Source: Nocardia niwae NBRC 108934 = DSM 45340
GTDB lineage: Bacteria > Actinomycetota > Actinomycetes > Mycobacteriales > Mycobacteriaceae
DNA length: 64,000 nt
NCBI RefSeq assembly: GCF_001613465.1
Contig: NZ_BDCK01000034.1
Span: 124,001-188,000, forward strand
Direction of reading: 5' to 3'
Part shown: piece after piece, positions 7,893-16,630 of the stretch
Numbering within the stretch: the stretch's first letter is position 1
Layout of the letters: every line of letters starts with the position of its first letter
Program-made: the position numbers and the translations under genes
Notes under the pieces: generated by a model
Databases searched by the model: none
Seen by the model: only the letters and a program-made list of their open reading frames with translations
Told to the model about the DNA's origin: nothing

Positions 7893-10664
7893 ATGGGCGA
7901 ATCGATGAGCGAGACCGAACAGGACGCCATCCGGCCGCTGCGCGACGACATCCGGTTCCTCGGCGGCGTGCTCGGTGACACCATTCGCGACCACGAGGGA
8001 CCGGAAGTCTTCGACCTCATCGAGCGGGTGCGCATCGAAGCGTTCCGGGTGCGCCGCGAGGAGGTCGAGCGCAGCGCCGTCGCGGAGATGCTGGACGGTG
8101 TGGACATCGCGGTGGCCCTGCCGCTGATCCGCGCGTTCAGCTACTTCGTGCTGCTGGCCAATCTGGCCGAGGACATCCAGCGCGACCGCCGCCGCGCCGC
8201 CCACGAAGCGGCGGGCGAACCGCCGCAGGACTCGTCGCTGGCGGCCACCTACCGCAAACTCGACGCGGCGGCGCTGGACGGCGCGCGGGTCGCCGATCTG
8301 CTGGCCGACGCGCTGGTGTCGCCGGTGGTCACCGCGCATCCGACGGAGACGCGCAGGCGCACCGTCTTCGACGCACAGGCCCGGATCACCGAGTTGATGC
8401 GCCTGCGCCAGCGCTATGCCGAGAACGAGCGCGAGCGGGCCGCCCTGGAGTTGCGGATCCGCCGCCAGGTGCTGAGCCTGTGGCGTACCGCGCTGATCCG
8501 TCTGGCGCGCTTGCGGATCCAGGACGAGATCTCGGTGGGTCTGCGCTACTACGACCTCACCCTGTTCGACGTGATTCCGGCGATCAACGCCGAAGTGCGC
8601 GCCGCGCTGCGCGAGCGCTGGCCGGGCGTGGAGCTGCTGCCGCGCCCGATGCTGCGTCCCGGCTCGTGGATCGGCGGTGACCGCGACGGAAATCCGTACG
8701 TCACCGCCGATGTCGTGCGTCAGGCCGCCTACCGCGCGGCGGGCGTCGCGTTCGAGCGTTACCTGCGCGAGCTGGTGGAACTGGAGAAGACGCTGTCGCT
8801 GTCGGCTCGACTGGTCACCGTGACGCCCGAGGTCGCCGCGCTCGCCGAGACCGGGTATTCCGATCCGGCCGCGCACGCCGACGAACCGTATCGCCGTGCG
8901 CTGCATCATGTCCGGGCCCGGTTGACCGCCACCGCGCAGGCCGCGCTCGGCGAGGTTCCACCGAATGGACTGGACGCGGGCGCGCTGCCGTACCCGACCC
9001 CGCAGGCGGTGCTGGACGACCTGGACGCGATAGACGCCTCGCTGCGGCGCAGCGGCGACGGCCTGCTCGCCGACGATCGCCTAGCCGCGCTGCGCCACGC
9101 CCTGGAGACCTTCGGCTTCCACCTGCAGAGTCTGGACATGCGGCAGAACTCCGAGGTGCACGAGCAGGTCGTCGCCGAATTGCTGGCCTGGGCCGGCGTG
9201 CACCCCGACTACGCGAGCCTGCCGGAGTCGCGCCGGGTGGAACTGCTCGCGGCCGAGTTGCGCACCCGCCGCCCCCTGCTCGGCCCGCACGCACGGCTGA
9301 GCGAACTGGCCGCCAAGGAAGTCGACATCGTCCGCGCCGCACGCGAGGTGGTGGACACGCTCGGTGCGGCGGCGGTGCCGACCTACATCATCAGCATGTG
9401 CACGTCGGTCAGCGATCTGCTCGAAGCCGCCCTGCTGCTCAAGGAGGGCGGGCTGCTCGATCCGGGGGAGCCGGACGGGCCGCCGAGCTGCTCGGTGGGC
9501 ATCGTCCCGCTGTTCGAGACCATCGAGGACCTCGGCGCCGGGGCGGCGACACTGTCGGCGGCGCTGGAGGTCGGTGTCTATCGGGAGCTGGTGGCCGCGC
9601 AGGGCATGCGCCAAGAGGTGATGCTCGGGTACTCGGACTCCAACAAGGACGGCGGGTATCTGGCGGCGAACTGGGCGCTCTACCGCGCCGAGCTGGACCT
9701 GGTCGAGGTGGCCCGCAAGACCGGCATCCGGCTGCGGCTGTTCCACGGCCGCGGCGGCACGGTCGGCCGCGGCGGCGGCCGCAGCTACGACGCGATCCTC
9801 GCCCAGCCGGCCGGAGCGGTGCGCGGCTCGTTGCGGCTCACCGAGCAGGGTGAGGTGATCGCCGCGAAGTACGCCGAACCCGGTACGGCGCACCGCAATC
9901 TGGAATCGCTGATCGCGGGCACGCTGGAATCGACGTTGCTGGACGTGGAGGGTCTCGGCGCCGACGCCGAGCCGTCCTACGGCATCATGGACGACCTGGC
10001 TGCCCGCGCCCGCGCCGCGTACGCGCGGCTGGTGCACGAGACGCCCGGTTTCGTCGAGTACTTCCGGCAGTCCACGCCGGTCGCCGAGGTGGGCGACCTG
10101 AACATCGGCAGCAGGCCCGCCTCGCGTAAGCCGACGAATACGGTCGCCGACCTGCGCGCCATCCCGTGGGTGATGTCGTGGAGCCAGGCGCGCGTGATGC
10201 TGCCGGGCTGGTACGGCACCGGAACCGCGCTCGAGGAGTGGATCGGCGGCGACCCGCAGCGCCTGGCCACCCTGGCGGATCTGTACCGGCGCTGGCCGTT
10301 CTTCCGCACGGTGCTGTCCAACCTGGCGCAGGTGATGGCCAAGAGCGATCTGGACATCGCCGCCCGCTACGCCGAACTCGTGGACGACGTGGCGTTGCGG
10401 GAGCAGATCTTCGGCATGATCCGCGACGAGCACGCCCGGACCGTCCGCATGCATGCCGCGATCACCGGAAACGATCATCTGCTGGCGGACAACCCGTCGC
10501 TGGCGGAGTCCATCCACAACCGCTTCCCCTACCTGGAGCCGCTGAACCAGATGCAGGTGGAGCTGCTGCGCCGCCTGCGCGCCGGGGACGACTCCGAACT
10601 GGTGAAGCGCGGCATCCTGCTGACGATGAACGGCTTGGCCACCGCCCTGCGTAACTCGGGCTAG
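7893..10664 (+). CDS. ppc: Phosphoenolpyruvate carboxylase
   Basis: 923 residues, full length for bacterial PEPC. It adds bicarbonate to phosphoenolpyruvate to give oxaloacetate, replenishing the TCA cycle. Signature motifs are all present: VVTAHPTETRRRTV (~145-158, catalytic His), GGDRDGNPYVTADV (~260), GYSDSNKDGGYLAANW (~578) and the glycine loop FHGRGGTVGRGGG (~617). The C-terminus ends in MNGLATALRNSG, matching the usual NxG end. It stands alone between a VOC gene and a PLP-enzyme gene. Enzymes of this family are often allosterically controlled; that cannot be read from the motifs seen here. Confidence 0.97.
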   Translation: MGESMSETEQDAIRPLRDDIRFLGGVLGDTIRDHEGPEVFDLIERVRIEAFRVRREEVERSAVAEMLDGVDIAVALPLIRAFSYFVLLANLAEDIQRDRRRAAHEAAGEPPQDSSLAATYRKLDAAALDGARVADLLADALVSPVVTAHPTETRRRTVFDAQARITELMRLRQRYAENERERAALELRIRRQVLSLWRTALIRLARLRIQDEISVGLRYYDLTLFDVIPAINAEVRAALRERWPGVELLPRPMLRPGSWIGGDRDGNPYVTADVVRQAAYRAAGVAFERYLRELVELEKTLSLSARLVTVTPEVAALAETGYSDPAAHADEPYRRALHHVRARLTATAQAALGEVPPNGLDAGALPYPTPQAVLDDLDAIDASLRRSGDGLLADDRLAALRHALETFGFHLQSLDMRQNSEVHEQVVAELLAWAGVHPDYASLPESRRVELLAAELRTRRPLLGPHARLSELAAKEVDIVRAAREVVDTLGAAAVPTYIISMCTSVSDLLEAALLLKEGGLLDPGEPDGPPSCSVGIVPLFETIEDLGAGAATLSAALEVGVYRELVAAQGMRQEVMLGYSDSNKDGGYLAANWALYRAELDLVEVARKTGIRLRLFHGRGGTVGRGGGRSYDAILAQPAGAVRGSLRLTEQGEVIAAKYAEPGTAHRNLESLIAGTLESTLLDVEGLGADAEPSYGIMDDLAARARAAYARLVHETPGFVEYFRQSTPVAEVGDLNIGSRPASRKPTNTVADLRAIPWVMSWSQARVMLPGWYGTGTALEEWIGGDPQRLATLADLYRRWPFFRTVLSNLAQVMAKSDLDIAARYAELVDDVALREQIFGMIRDEHARTVRMHAAITGNDHLLADNPSLAESIHNRFPYLEPLNQMQVELLRRLRAGDDSELVKRGILLTMNGLATALRNSG

Positions 10665-10699
10665 CCTGCGAAGGGCCCGGGCCGGTAGGAAGGAAGGTC

Positions 10700-11998
10700 G
10701 TGTCGATCGACGAAGCAGCCGTGGCGGCGCTCGCGGACCGCCGGATCGGTCCCGAACACAAGGGCATGCCCCCCGCGTACTGGGGACGGACCGTGCGCGA
10801 ATTCCGCGACGCCCCACCGGTGCTAGAGCAACTCGAGACGCCGGTGCTCACCGTCGACCGCGCGGCCCTGACGGCGAACATCGCGGTCATGGCCGAGTGG
10901 GTGCGCGCGGCAGGCGTGCGGTTGGCGCCGCACGGCAAGACCACGATGGCGCCGCAGGTGTGGGCCGAGCAGCTGGCCGCCGGCTCGTGGGGCATCACCC
11001 TGGCCACCATCTGGCAGACGCAGGTGGCGCGATCTTTCGGCGTCGCGCGGGTGCTGCTGGCCAACGCGCTGGTCGATCCGGTCGGATTGCGCTGGGTGGC
11101 GGCGGAATCGGCGCGCGACCCGTCGTTCGAGTTCTTCTGCTGGGCCGACAGCGTCGACACGGTCGCGCTGATGGACGCGCACCTGCGCAGCGCCCCGGAC
11201 GCGGGGCCGATCCGGGTGCTGGTCGAGCTCGGCGGTCCGCACGGCAGAACCGGCGCGCGCACGGTGGAACAGGCGCATGCGGTGGCGGCGGCGATCGATG
11301 CGGCGTCGCGGCTGACGCTCGCCGGGGTCGGCGGCTACGAGGGCGCGCTCGCCCACGACCGCACCGCCGGCGGCATCCGCGCGGTGCGCGATTACCTCGG
11401 CGCACTCGCCCGCCTGCATCGGGAACTCGCTGCGGCGCAGCGATATCCAGGTCCGGCCGTCGTCACCGCGGGTGGCAGTGCCTACCCGGAGCTGGCGCTG
11501 GAATACCTGGCCCCCTTGTCCGACGAACAGGGCGGGCAGGGTGTCGCGACGACGGTCGTGCTGCGCTCAGGGGCGTATGTCATCCACGACGACGGCTTCT
11601 ACGCGAGCATGTCGCCGCTGGCCGCTCCCGGATGCGCGCGGCCGCTGCGCTCGGCGATGCACGGCTGGGCGCGCGCCCTCTCCCGCCCGGAGCCCGGGCT
11701 CGCGCTGCTGGATGCGGGCAAACGCGATCTGCCGTTCGACGAGGGACTTCCGGTTCCGCAGCGCATCGCGGGACCGCGAGGTGGTGCGCTGGACCCGGCC
11801 GCGACGGTCTCCGCGCTCAACGACCAGCACGCCTTCCTGCGGCTGCCGGTGGGCGCCGAGTTGCCCATCGGCGCGGTCGTGCGGCTCGGACTCTCGCATC
11901 CGTGCACGGCCTTCGACAAATGGCGGCTGATCCCGGTGATCGATGACGCCGACGCCTCCGCGCCGAAGGTGGTCGACCTGGTGCACACATTCTTCTGA
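10700..11998 (+). CDS. D-serine dehydratase-like PLP enzyme (DSD1 type)
   Basis: 432 residues, GTG start behind AGGAAGG. An alanine-racemase-like TIM barrel carries the PLP lysine in APHGKTTMAP (~residue 80), and the C-terminal D-serine dehydratase-like domain contains SHPCTAFDKW (~399), where His and Cys are the zinc ligands of eukaryotic-type D-serine dehydratases. The family also covers D-threonine aldolases and other D-amino acid deaminases, so the exact substrate is open. Cytoplasmic. The stop codon lies inside the first unit of a 26-bp tandem repeat. Confidence 0.85.
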   Translation: MSIDEAAVAALADRRIGPEHKGMPPAYWGRTVREFRDAPPVLEQLETPVLTVDRAALTANIAVMAEWVRAAGVRLAPHGKTTMAPQVWAEQLAAGSWGITLATIWQTQVARSFGVARVLLANALVDPVGLRWVAAESARDPSFEFFCWADSVDTVALMDAHLRSAPDAGPIRVLVELGGPHGRTGARTVEQAHAVAAAIDAASRLTLAGVGGYEGALAHDRTAGGIRAVRDYLGALARLHRELAAAQRYPGPAVVTAGGSAYPELALEYLAPLSDEQGGQGVATTVVLRSGAYVIHDDGFYASMSPLAAPGCARPLRSAMHGWARALSRPEPGLALLDAGKRDLPFDEGLPVPQRIAGPRGGALDPAATVSALNDQHAFLRLPVGAELPIGAVVRLGLSHPCTAFDKWRLIPVIDDADASAPKVVDLVHTFF

Positions 11999-12044
11999 CG
12001 CGGCCGCGTCCCCGGCGATTCTGACGCGGCCGCGTCCCCGGCGA
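11993..12044 (+). repeat. 26-bp perfect tandem duplication
   Basis: Two identical 26-bp units, 11993-12018 and 12019-12044, each beginning TTCTGACGCGGCCGCG. The first unit contains the stop codon of the upstream PLP-enzyme gene, so the duplication arose across the gene end. It does not alter the protein. Confidence 0.9.
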
Positions 12045-12177
12045 TTCGCGGCGGCGAGGCCCGGCGTTCGCCGATCGTCGGAGCGAGCAGCGCATCGCGA
12101 CGCCGTACCAGCGATGGATCGGTGCGGGTCTTCGATCCTGCCGCGGTAGTGATTCGTCTTACGGGAACACTCCCGCT

Positions 12178-12193
12178 TACTACATCCGTAGTA
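12178..12193 (+). promoter_or_regulatory. Palindromic operator candidate
   Basis: TACTAC-ATCC-GTAGTA is a perfect 6-bp inverted repeat, 47 nt before the flavin monooxygenase start. The half-site form resembles TetR-family operators, but no TetR gene is adjacent; the regulator would act in trans. Position fits a promoter-proximal site. Confidence 0.35.
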
Positions 12194-12240
12194 TCGTGCT
12201 CGGTAGCCGCTCGCCGAGCGGTCCGGAGAGAGGGGAAGCG

Positions 12241-13341
12241 ATGCCCGAGGCGCTCATCGTGGGCGGTGGCATCGGGGGATTGGCCACCGCGGTGGCCTTC
12301 CTGCGGCAGGGCTGGCGCGTCGAAGTGCTCGAACGCGCTACCGAGTTCACCGAAGTCGGCGCGGGGTTGTCCCTGTGGCCGAACGCCCTTCGCGCGTTGG
12401 ATGCCCTCGGTGTGGGCGACGATGTGCGAGCACGAGCCCTCGGGCAGGGTGCGGCGGGCATCCGCGACCGCGCGGGGCGGTGGCTGGCCAGGATGGACGC
12501 CGAGGCGATCCGGGCGCGGTACGGCAGCCCGATCATGCTGCACCGCGCCGATCTGCTGCGCATCCTGCGCTCCGCGATCCCGGCGGCGGCGCTGCGCACC
12601 GGCATCACCGTGACCGAGGCGGGGGCCGACGGCACGGTGGCGCATTCGGCCGGGACGTCCCGCGGAGACGTCGTCGTCGGCGCCGACGGCATCCGCAGCG
12701 TCGTACGCCACGCCGTCTGCGGCGAGATACGCCCGCGCTACGGCGGCTACATCGCGTGGCGTCTCGTCGTCACACCGCACCAGCCGGTCACCGAGATGGG
12801 CGAAAGCTGGGGGCGCGGCGAACGTTTCGGTTACGTCCCGCTCGCCGACGGCCGGGTCTACTGCTTCGCCACCGCGAACATGCCCGCGGGAACGACGGGC
12901 GGCGGGGCGGCCGAGCTGCGCGCCCGGTTCGGCGGCTGGCACGAGCCGATTCCCGCGCTGCTCGCCGCGGCCGGGGACGCCGAAGTGCTGCGCCACGACC
13001 TCTACGATCTGCCGCCGTTGCGCACCTTCGTGGCAGGCCGGATCGCGCTCGTCGGAGACGCGGCCCACGCGATGATGCCCACCCTCGGGCAAGGCGCCTG
13101 TCAGGCGCTCGAGGACGCCGTGGTGCTGGCCGAAGTGGCCGCGCGCGGCGGTGACCTGACCGGCTACGACCGGGAACGCAGGCCGCGCACCCACATGATC
13201 GCCTCCCGCTCGCGCCGGCTCGGCGCGCTGGGGCAACTGTCGTTCCCGCCGGTGGTGGCGGTGCGCGACGCCCTGGTGCGAGCGATCCCGGACTCGGTGC
13301 AGCTGCGATCGATGGCAGACGTTCTGGACTGGCGCTGCTAG
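12241..13341 (+). CDS. FAD-dependent monooxygenase (aromatic hydroxylase type)
   Basis: 366 residues from ATG 12241 behind a GAGAGGGGAAG ribosome site. The Rossmann FAD motif VGGGIGGLATAVAFLRQG is at residues ~6-23, and the second FAD-binding signature LVGDAAHAMMPTLGQGACQ is at ~270-290. The length and motifs match salicylate hydroxylase/UbiH-like group A flavoprotein monooxygenases, which use NAD(P)H and O2 to hydroxylate aromatic or polyketide substrates. No pathway genes surround it, so the substrate is unknown. It converges on the WYL regulator downstream. Confidence 0.88.
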   Translation: MPEALIVGGGIGGLATAVAFLRQGWRVEVLERATEFTEVGAGLSLWPNALRALDALGVGDDVRARALGQGAAGIRDRAGRWLARMDAEAIRARYGSPIMLHRADLLRILRSAIPAAALRTGITVTEAGADGTVAHSAGTSRGDVVVGADGIRSVVRHAVCGEIRPRYGGYIAWRLVVTPHQPVTEMGESWGRGERFGYVPLADGRVYCFATANMPAGTTGGGAAELRARFGGWHEPIPALLAAAGDAEVLRHDLYDLPPLRTFVAGRIALVGDAAHAMMPTLGQGACQALEDAVVLAEVAARGGDLTGYDRERRPRTHMIASRSRRLGALGQLSFPPVVAVRDALVRAIPDSVQLRSMADVLDWRC

Positions 13342-13353
13342 CCGGCGGCATGG

Positions 13354-14322
13354 CTAGGGTGCGGGGAAGGCGCGCACGGCCTGCGCGCAGCGGGCCGCCT
13401 GGGCGCGGAGGGCCTCGGCGAGTTCCGGCGGGCCCGTGAGCAGTGTGAAATCGAGGTCGACCGAGGTGATCATCCACACCAGCTGCTCGGGGGAGTCGCT
13501 GCCGACGTGCAGGCGGCAGCTGCGCTCGTCGACCGCTTCCAGGACGCCCATCCCGGGCCACACCCGATCGGCGGCGTCGTCGGCCGAGCGATGCAACAGC
13601 ACCGTCGCCTGCTGTGGCCAGGCGCGCGCCGACAGCCGCATCGAAAGATACGCCGCGACATCGCCTTCCGGTGGTTCTCGGGGTGTGAAGCGTGGTCCGG
13701 TGGGAATCCGGGGGGTGATCCGGTCCACTCGGAAGGTGCGCCAGTCGGTGCGCTCCACGTCCCATGCGACCAGGTACCAGTGCCTGCTGAAGTGCACGAG
13801 GGTGAGCGGCTCCACGATGCGCAGGCCGTGCGCGCCGTCGTGCGCGCGGTAGTCGAACCGCAGTCGTTCGTGGCGCTGGCAGGTCTCGGCGATGGCCAGG
13901 AGCGTGTCCGGACGCACCTGCGGCACCGGTGCGCCGACCCGCAAGGTGGCGCCGCGCAAGGTGCGCACCCGGTGCCGCAAGCGAGGCGGCAGGACCTGCT
14001 CCAGCTTGGTCAGTGCGCGCAGCGAGGCCTCCTCGAGGCCGGTCGCGGTACCGCCGGAGGCACCGCGCAACCCGACCGCCACCGCGACCGCTTCCTCGTC
14101 GTCGAGCAGCAATGGCGGCAGCGCGGTTCCCGCACCGAGGTGGTAACCCGCGGCGCCCCGGGTGGCGTGCACCGGGTAGCCGAGTTCGCGCAGCCGATCG
14201 ACATCGCGGCGCACCGTACGGCTGGTCACGCCGAGCCGCGCGGCCAGTTCGGGCCCCGTCCAGTCGGGGCGGGTCTGCAGCAGGGTCAGCAGTTCCAGCA
14301 GGCGGGCCGACGTTTCCAGCAT
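13354..14322 (-). CDS. WYL-domain (YafY-type) transcriptional regulator
   Basis: 322 residues. The N-terminal HTH_11 domain (TGPELAARLGVTSRTVRRDV) is followed by a WYL ligand-sensing domain (LRFDYRAHDG and HWYLVAWDVERTDWRTFRVD) and a C-terminal extension. These regulators act as dimers and usually control an adjacent divergent gene. The epoxide hydrolase gene starts 62 nt away in the opposite direction, and an inverted repeat lies between the two starts, which makes it the probable target. Confidence 0.92.
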   Translation of the reverse strand: MLETSARLLELLTLLQTRPDWTGPELAARLGVTSRTVRRDVDRLRELGYPVHATRGAAGYHLGAGTALPPLLLDDEEAVAVAVGLRGASGGTATGLEEASLRALTKLEQVLPPRLRHRVRTLRGATLRVGAPVPQVRPDTLLAIAETCQRHERLRFDYRAHDGAHGLRIVEPLTLVHFSRHWYLVAWDVERTDWRTFRVDRITPRIPTGPRFTPREPPEGDVAAYLSMRLSARAWPQQATVLLHRSADDAADRVWPGMGVLEAVDERSCRLHVGSDSPEQLVWMITSVDLDFTLLTGPPELAEALRAQAARCAQAVRAFPAP

Positions 14323-14342
14323 GACGTCAGAATGCCGGAAAG

Positions 14343-14363
14343 TTAGGAACGGTCCCGTCCTAA
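14343..14363 (+). promoter_or_regulatory. Inverted repeat, probable WYL-regulator operator
   Basis: TTAGGA (14343-14348) and TCCTAA (14358-14363) face each other across 9 nt, in the divergent gap between the regulator and the epoxide hydrolase. The right arm ends 8 nt upstream of the hydrolase TACCGT box, so binding would block that promoter. Confidence 0.55.
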
Positions 14364-14371
14364 GTGCTTCC

Positions 14372-14377
14372 TACCGT
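14372..14377 (+). promoter_or_regulatory. Candidate -10 box, leaderless epoxide hydrolase
   Basis: TACCGT stands 7 nt before the ATG at 14385. No Shine-Dalgarno sequence is visible. Confidence 0.4.
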
Positions 14378-14384
14378 GGCTCGC

Positions 14385-15569
14385 ATGACTACCGCATCCG
14401 ACATCCGCCCGTTCCGCATCGCCATCCCGCAGGAGAAGATCGACGACCTGCGCCGCCGTCTCGCCGCCACGGTATGGCCGAGCGACCTGCCCGGTGCCGG
14501 ATGGGACAAGGGCATGCGCGTGTCCTACCTGCGCCCGCTGGCCGAGTACTGGCGCACCGAATTCGACTGGCGCGCCGTGGAAGCGGAGTTGAACGAGCTG
14601 CCGCAGTTCGTCACCGCGATCGACGGGCGGCAAGTGCACTTCCTGCACGTCCGATCGCCGGAGCCGGATGCGCTGCCGCTGGTGCTCGGTCACGGCTGGC
14701 CCGCGTCGTTCGCCGAGTTCCTCGGGGTGCTCGGACCGCTGAGTGATCCGCGAGCCCACGGCGGCGATCCGGCCGACGCCTTCCACCTCGTCGTGCCCTC
14801 ACTGCCGGGGTTCGCGTTCTCCGAGGTGTCACCGGAGCCGGGCGCGGGCTCGACCGAGCGGTTCGCGGACGTGGTCGCGGCACTCATGGCGCGCCTGGGC
14901 TACGACCGCTACGGCGTGCAGGGCGGCGACGCGGGGTACTTCGTCGCCGCCCGCCTGGGTCATATCGCCCGCGAACACGTGGTGGGACTGCACGTGAACG
15001 GTCCGATCACGATTCCCTCCTGGGACAGCGGAGACGGTGAATCCTGGGGCGGCGCGGACGAATCCGAGGCGGAATGGTCTCCGGAGGACCAGGCGAAACT
15101 GGCCACGCTGACCGGCGCCGACAGCTACTCCCGCTACGACTACGCGACCGTCCAGGCGCACCGACCGCAGACGCTCGCGATCGGTCTGCAGGACTCGCCC
15201 GCCGGGTTGCTGTCCTGGATCACCGATCTGTTCCGGCAGTACACCAATCCGGCGATCGAGGTGCCCGAGGACGCGGTGGGCCGGGACGCGCTGCTGACGA
15301 ACGTCAGCCTGTACTGGTTCACCGGGACTTTCGCCTCCTCGCTGCGGCTCTACAGCGAATCCGCGGCTTGGGGCGCACCGGTGCGCAAGTCCGAGGTGCC
15401 GACCGCGGCGGCGATCTTCCCCGGTGACATGTCGGTCCGCAAACTCGCCGAGGACGCGCACAACATCGTCCGGTGGACGGAGTTCGACCGCGGCGGGCAC
15501 TTCGCGGCGATGGAGGCGCCGGACCTGTTGATCACCGACGTGCGGGAGTTCTTCCGCACGTTGCGCTGA
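14385..15569 (+). CDS. Epoxide hydrolase (EHN-domain family)
   Basis: 394 residues from ATG 14385; the upstream in-frame start at 14364 lies in the promoter. The N-terminal epoxide-hydrolase-specific domain (FRIAIPQEKIDDLRRRLAAT) precedes an alpha/beta hydrolase core with oxyanion motif GHGWPASFAEF, nucleophile elbow QGGDAGYF (Asp nucleophile) and catalytic His in RGGHFAAMEAPD. Such enzymes open epoxides to diols through a covalent ester. Soluble, no signal peptide. Likely controlled by the divergent WYL regulator. Confidence 0.92.
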   Translation: MTTASDIRPFRIAIPQEKIDDLRRRLAATVWPSDLPGAGWDKGMRVSYLRPLAEYWRTEFDWRAVEAELNELPQFVTAIDGRQVHFLHVRSPEPDALPLVLGHGWPASFAEFLGVLGPLSDPRAHGGDPADAFHLVVPSLPGFAFSEVSPEPGAGSTERFADVVAALMARLGYDRYGVQGGDAGYFVAARLGHIAREHVVGLHVNGPITIPSWDSGDGESWGGADESEAEWSPEDQAKLATLTGADSYSRYDYATVQAHRPQTLAIGLQDSPAGLLSWITDLFRQYTNPAIEVPEDAVGRDALLTNVSLYWFTGTFASSLRLYSESAAWGAPVRKSEVPTAAAIFPGDMSVRKLAEDAHNIVRWTEFDRGGHFAAMEAPDLLITDVREFFRTLR

Positions 15570-15583
15570 GGGATGCGCCTGCC

Positions 15584-16567
15584 TCACTCGGTGGGCTGGT
15601 TCCCGGAGTAGCGCGCGTGCATGGCGGCGGCGGTCGCCGCGAGTCGCGCACGCAGGTGCGGCGGTTCCAGCACTTCCACGTGCTCGCCGAGCGGCAGCAG
15701 GCCGTGCGCCAGCACTTCGTAGGACTCCGACGGCACCACCACCTCCACCCACCCCTCGGCGTCGGGCGGCCCGGCGGTGGCCAATGCCTCCGCGACCGCC
15801 GCCGGATCGTTCGTCAGCCGCAGCAAGCGCAGGTGGGTGGCGGCGATCCGGCAGCGGGCGCGCACGCGGAGCATAGAGCGCGCGAACTCGTCGGCGGCTT
15901 CGGCCCAGTGTGCCCGCAGGTCGAATCCCGCTGGGCGGACAAAGGTTTCGCCGGTCGGTTCGGCGGCGACGAGGCGACCCACCCGGTACGAGCGGGGCGT
16001 GGATCCGCTGCGGGCGACGAGATACCAGGTGCCCGCCTTGAGCACCAGGCCGAGCGGGTCGAGCAGGCGCTCGACCACCTTGTCCTTGCGGCCGTAGCGC
16101 ACGCGTAACCGGCGGTCGTGCCAGAGCGCGTCGGCGATCGTCGCGAGCGTCGGCGTCTGGTCCGGGCGATGGAACCAGCCCGGCGCGTCGACATGCACTC
16201 GCTCGGCGATGCGCGTCGCCCGCCCGCGCAGTTCCGGCGGCAGCGCGGCCAGGAGCTTCAGCTGCGCGGTGGCCAGCACCGTGCCGAGCCCGAGATCGGC
16301 GGCGGCGCCGGGCAGGCCGGTCAGCAGCACCGCGTCGGCCTCGTCGGTGGTGAGGCCGGTGAGCCTGGTGCGGTAGCCGTCAACCAGCCGTACGCCTCCG
16401 GCCCGGCCCGGCTCGCTGTAGACCGGGACACCGGCCGCCGAAAGGGCCTCGACGTCGCGGTAGACGGTGCGCACCGACACCTCCAGTTCCCGGGCCAGCT
16501 CGGGCGCGGTGAGCCGGCCTCGGGTCTGCAACAGCAGCAGCAATTGCACCAGTCGACCAGCCCGCAT
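15584..16567 (-). CDS. WYL-domain transcriptional regulator (second)
   Basis: 327 residues from ATG 16567 (MRAGRLVQLLLLLQ). A longer in-frame extension exists but overlaps the divergent gene. The HTH_11 segment TAPELARELEVSVRTVYRDV is followed by a WYL domain (LRVRYGRKD, TWYLVARSGSTPRSYRV) and the C-terminal WYL extension. It is divergent from the flavin/PNPOx-fold gene at 16631, with a spaced inverted repeat between them. It is the second such regulator-target pair within 3 kb. Confidence 0.92.
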   Translation of the reverse strand: MRAGRLVQLLLLLQTRGRLTAPELARELEVSVRTVYRDVEALSAAGVPVYSEPGRAGGVRLVDGYRTRLTGLTTDEADAVLLTGLPGAAADLGLGTVLATAQLKLLAALPPELRGRATRIAERVHVDAPGWFHRPDQTPTLATIADALWHDRRLRVRYGRKDKVVERLLDPLGLVLKAGTWYLVARSGSTPRSYRVGRLVAAEPTGETFVRPAGFDLRAHWAEAADEFARSMLRVRARCRIAATHLRLLRLTNDPAAVAEALATAGPPDAEGWVEVVVPSESYEVLAHGLLPLGEHVEVLEPPHLRARLAATAAAMHARYSGNQPTE

Positions 16568-16585
16568 GGACGCGACACTAGCCGT

Positions 16586-16611
16586 AAACCTTGACGGGAG
16601 ACGGCAGGTTT
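16586..16611 (+). promoter_or_regulatory. Inverted repeat, candidate operator
   Basis: AAACCT (16586-16591) and AGGTTT (16606-16611) are separated by 14 nt, between the divergent WYL regulator and PNPOx-fold gene. The right arm lies just upstream of the TACCGT box at 16618-16623. This fits an autoregulatory operator controlling both genes. Confidence 0.5.
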
Positions 16612-16617
16612 TCGCCG

Positions 16618-16623
16618 TACCGT
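16618..16623 (+). promoter_or_regulatory. Candidate -10 box, leaderless
   Basis: TACCGT stands 7 nt before the ATG at 16631; same hexamer and spacing as upstream of the epoxide hydrolase. Confidence 0.4.
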
Positions 16624-16630
16624 CCTCGGC

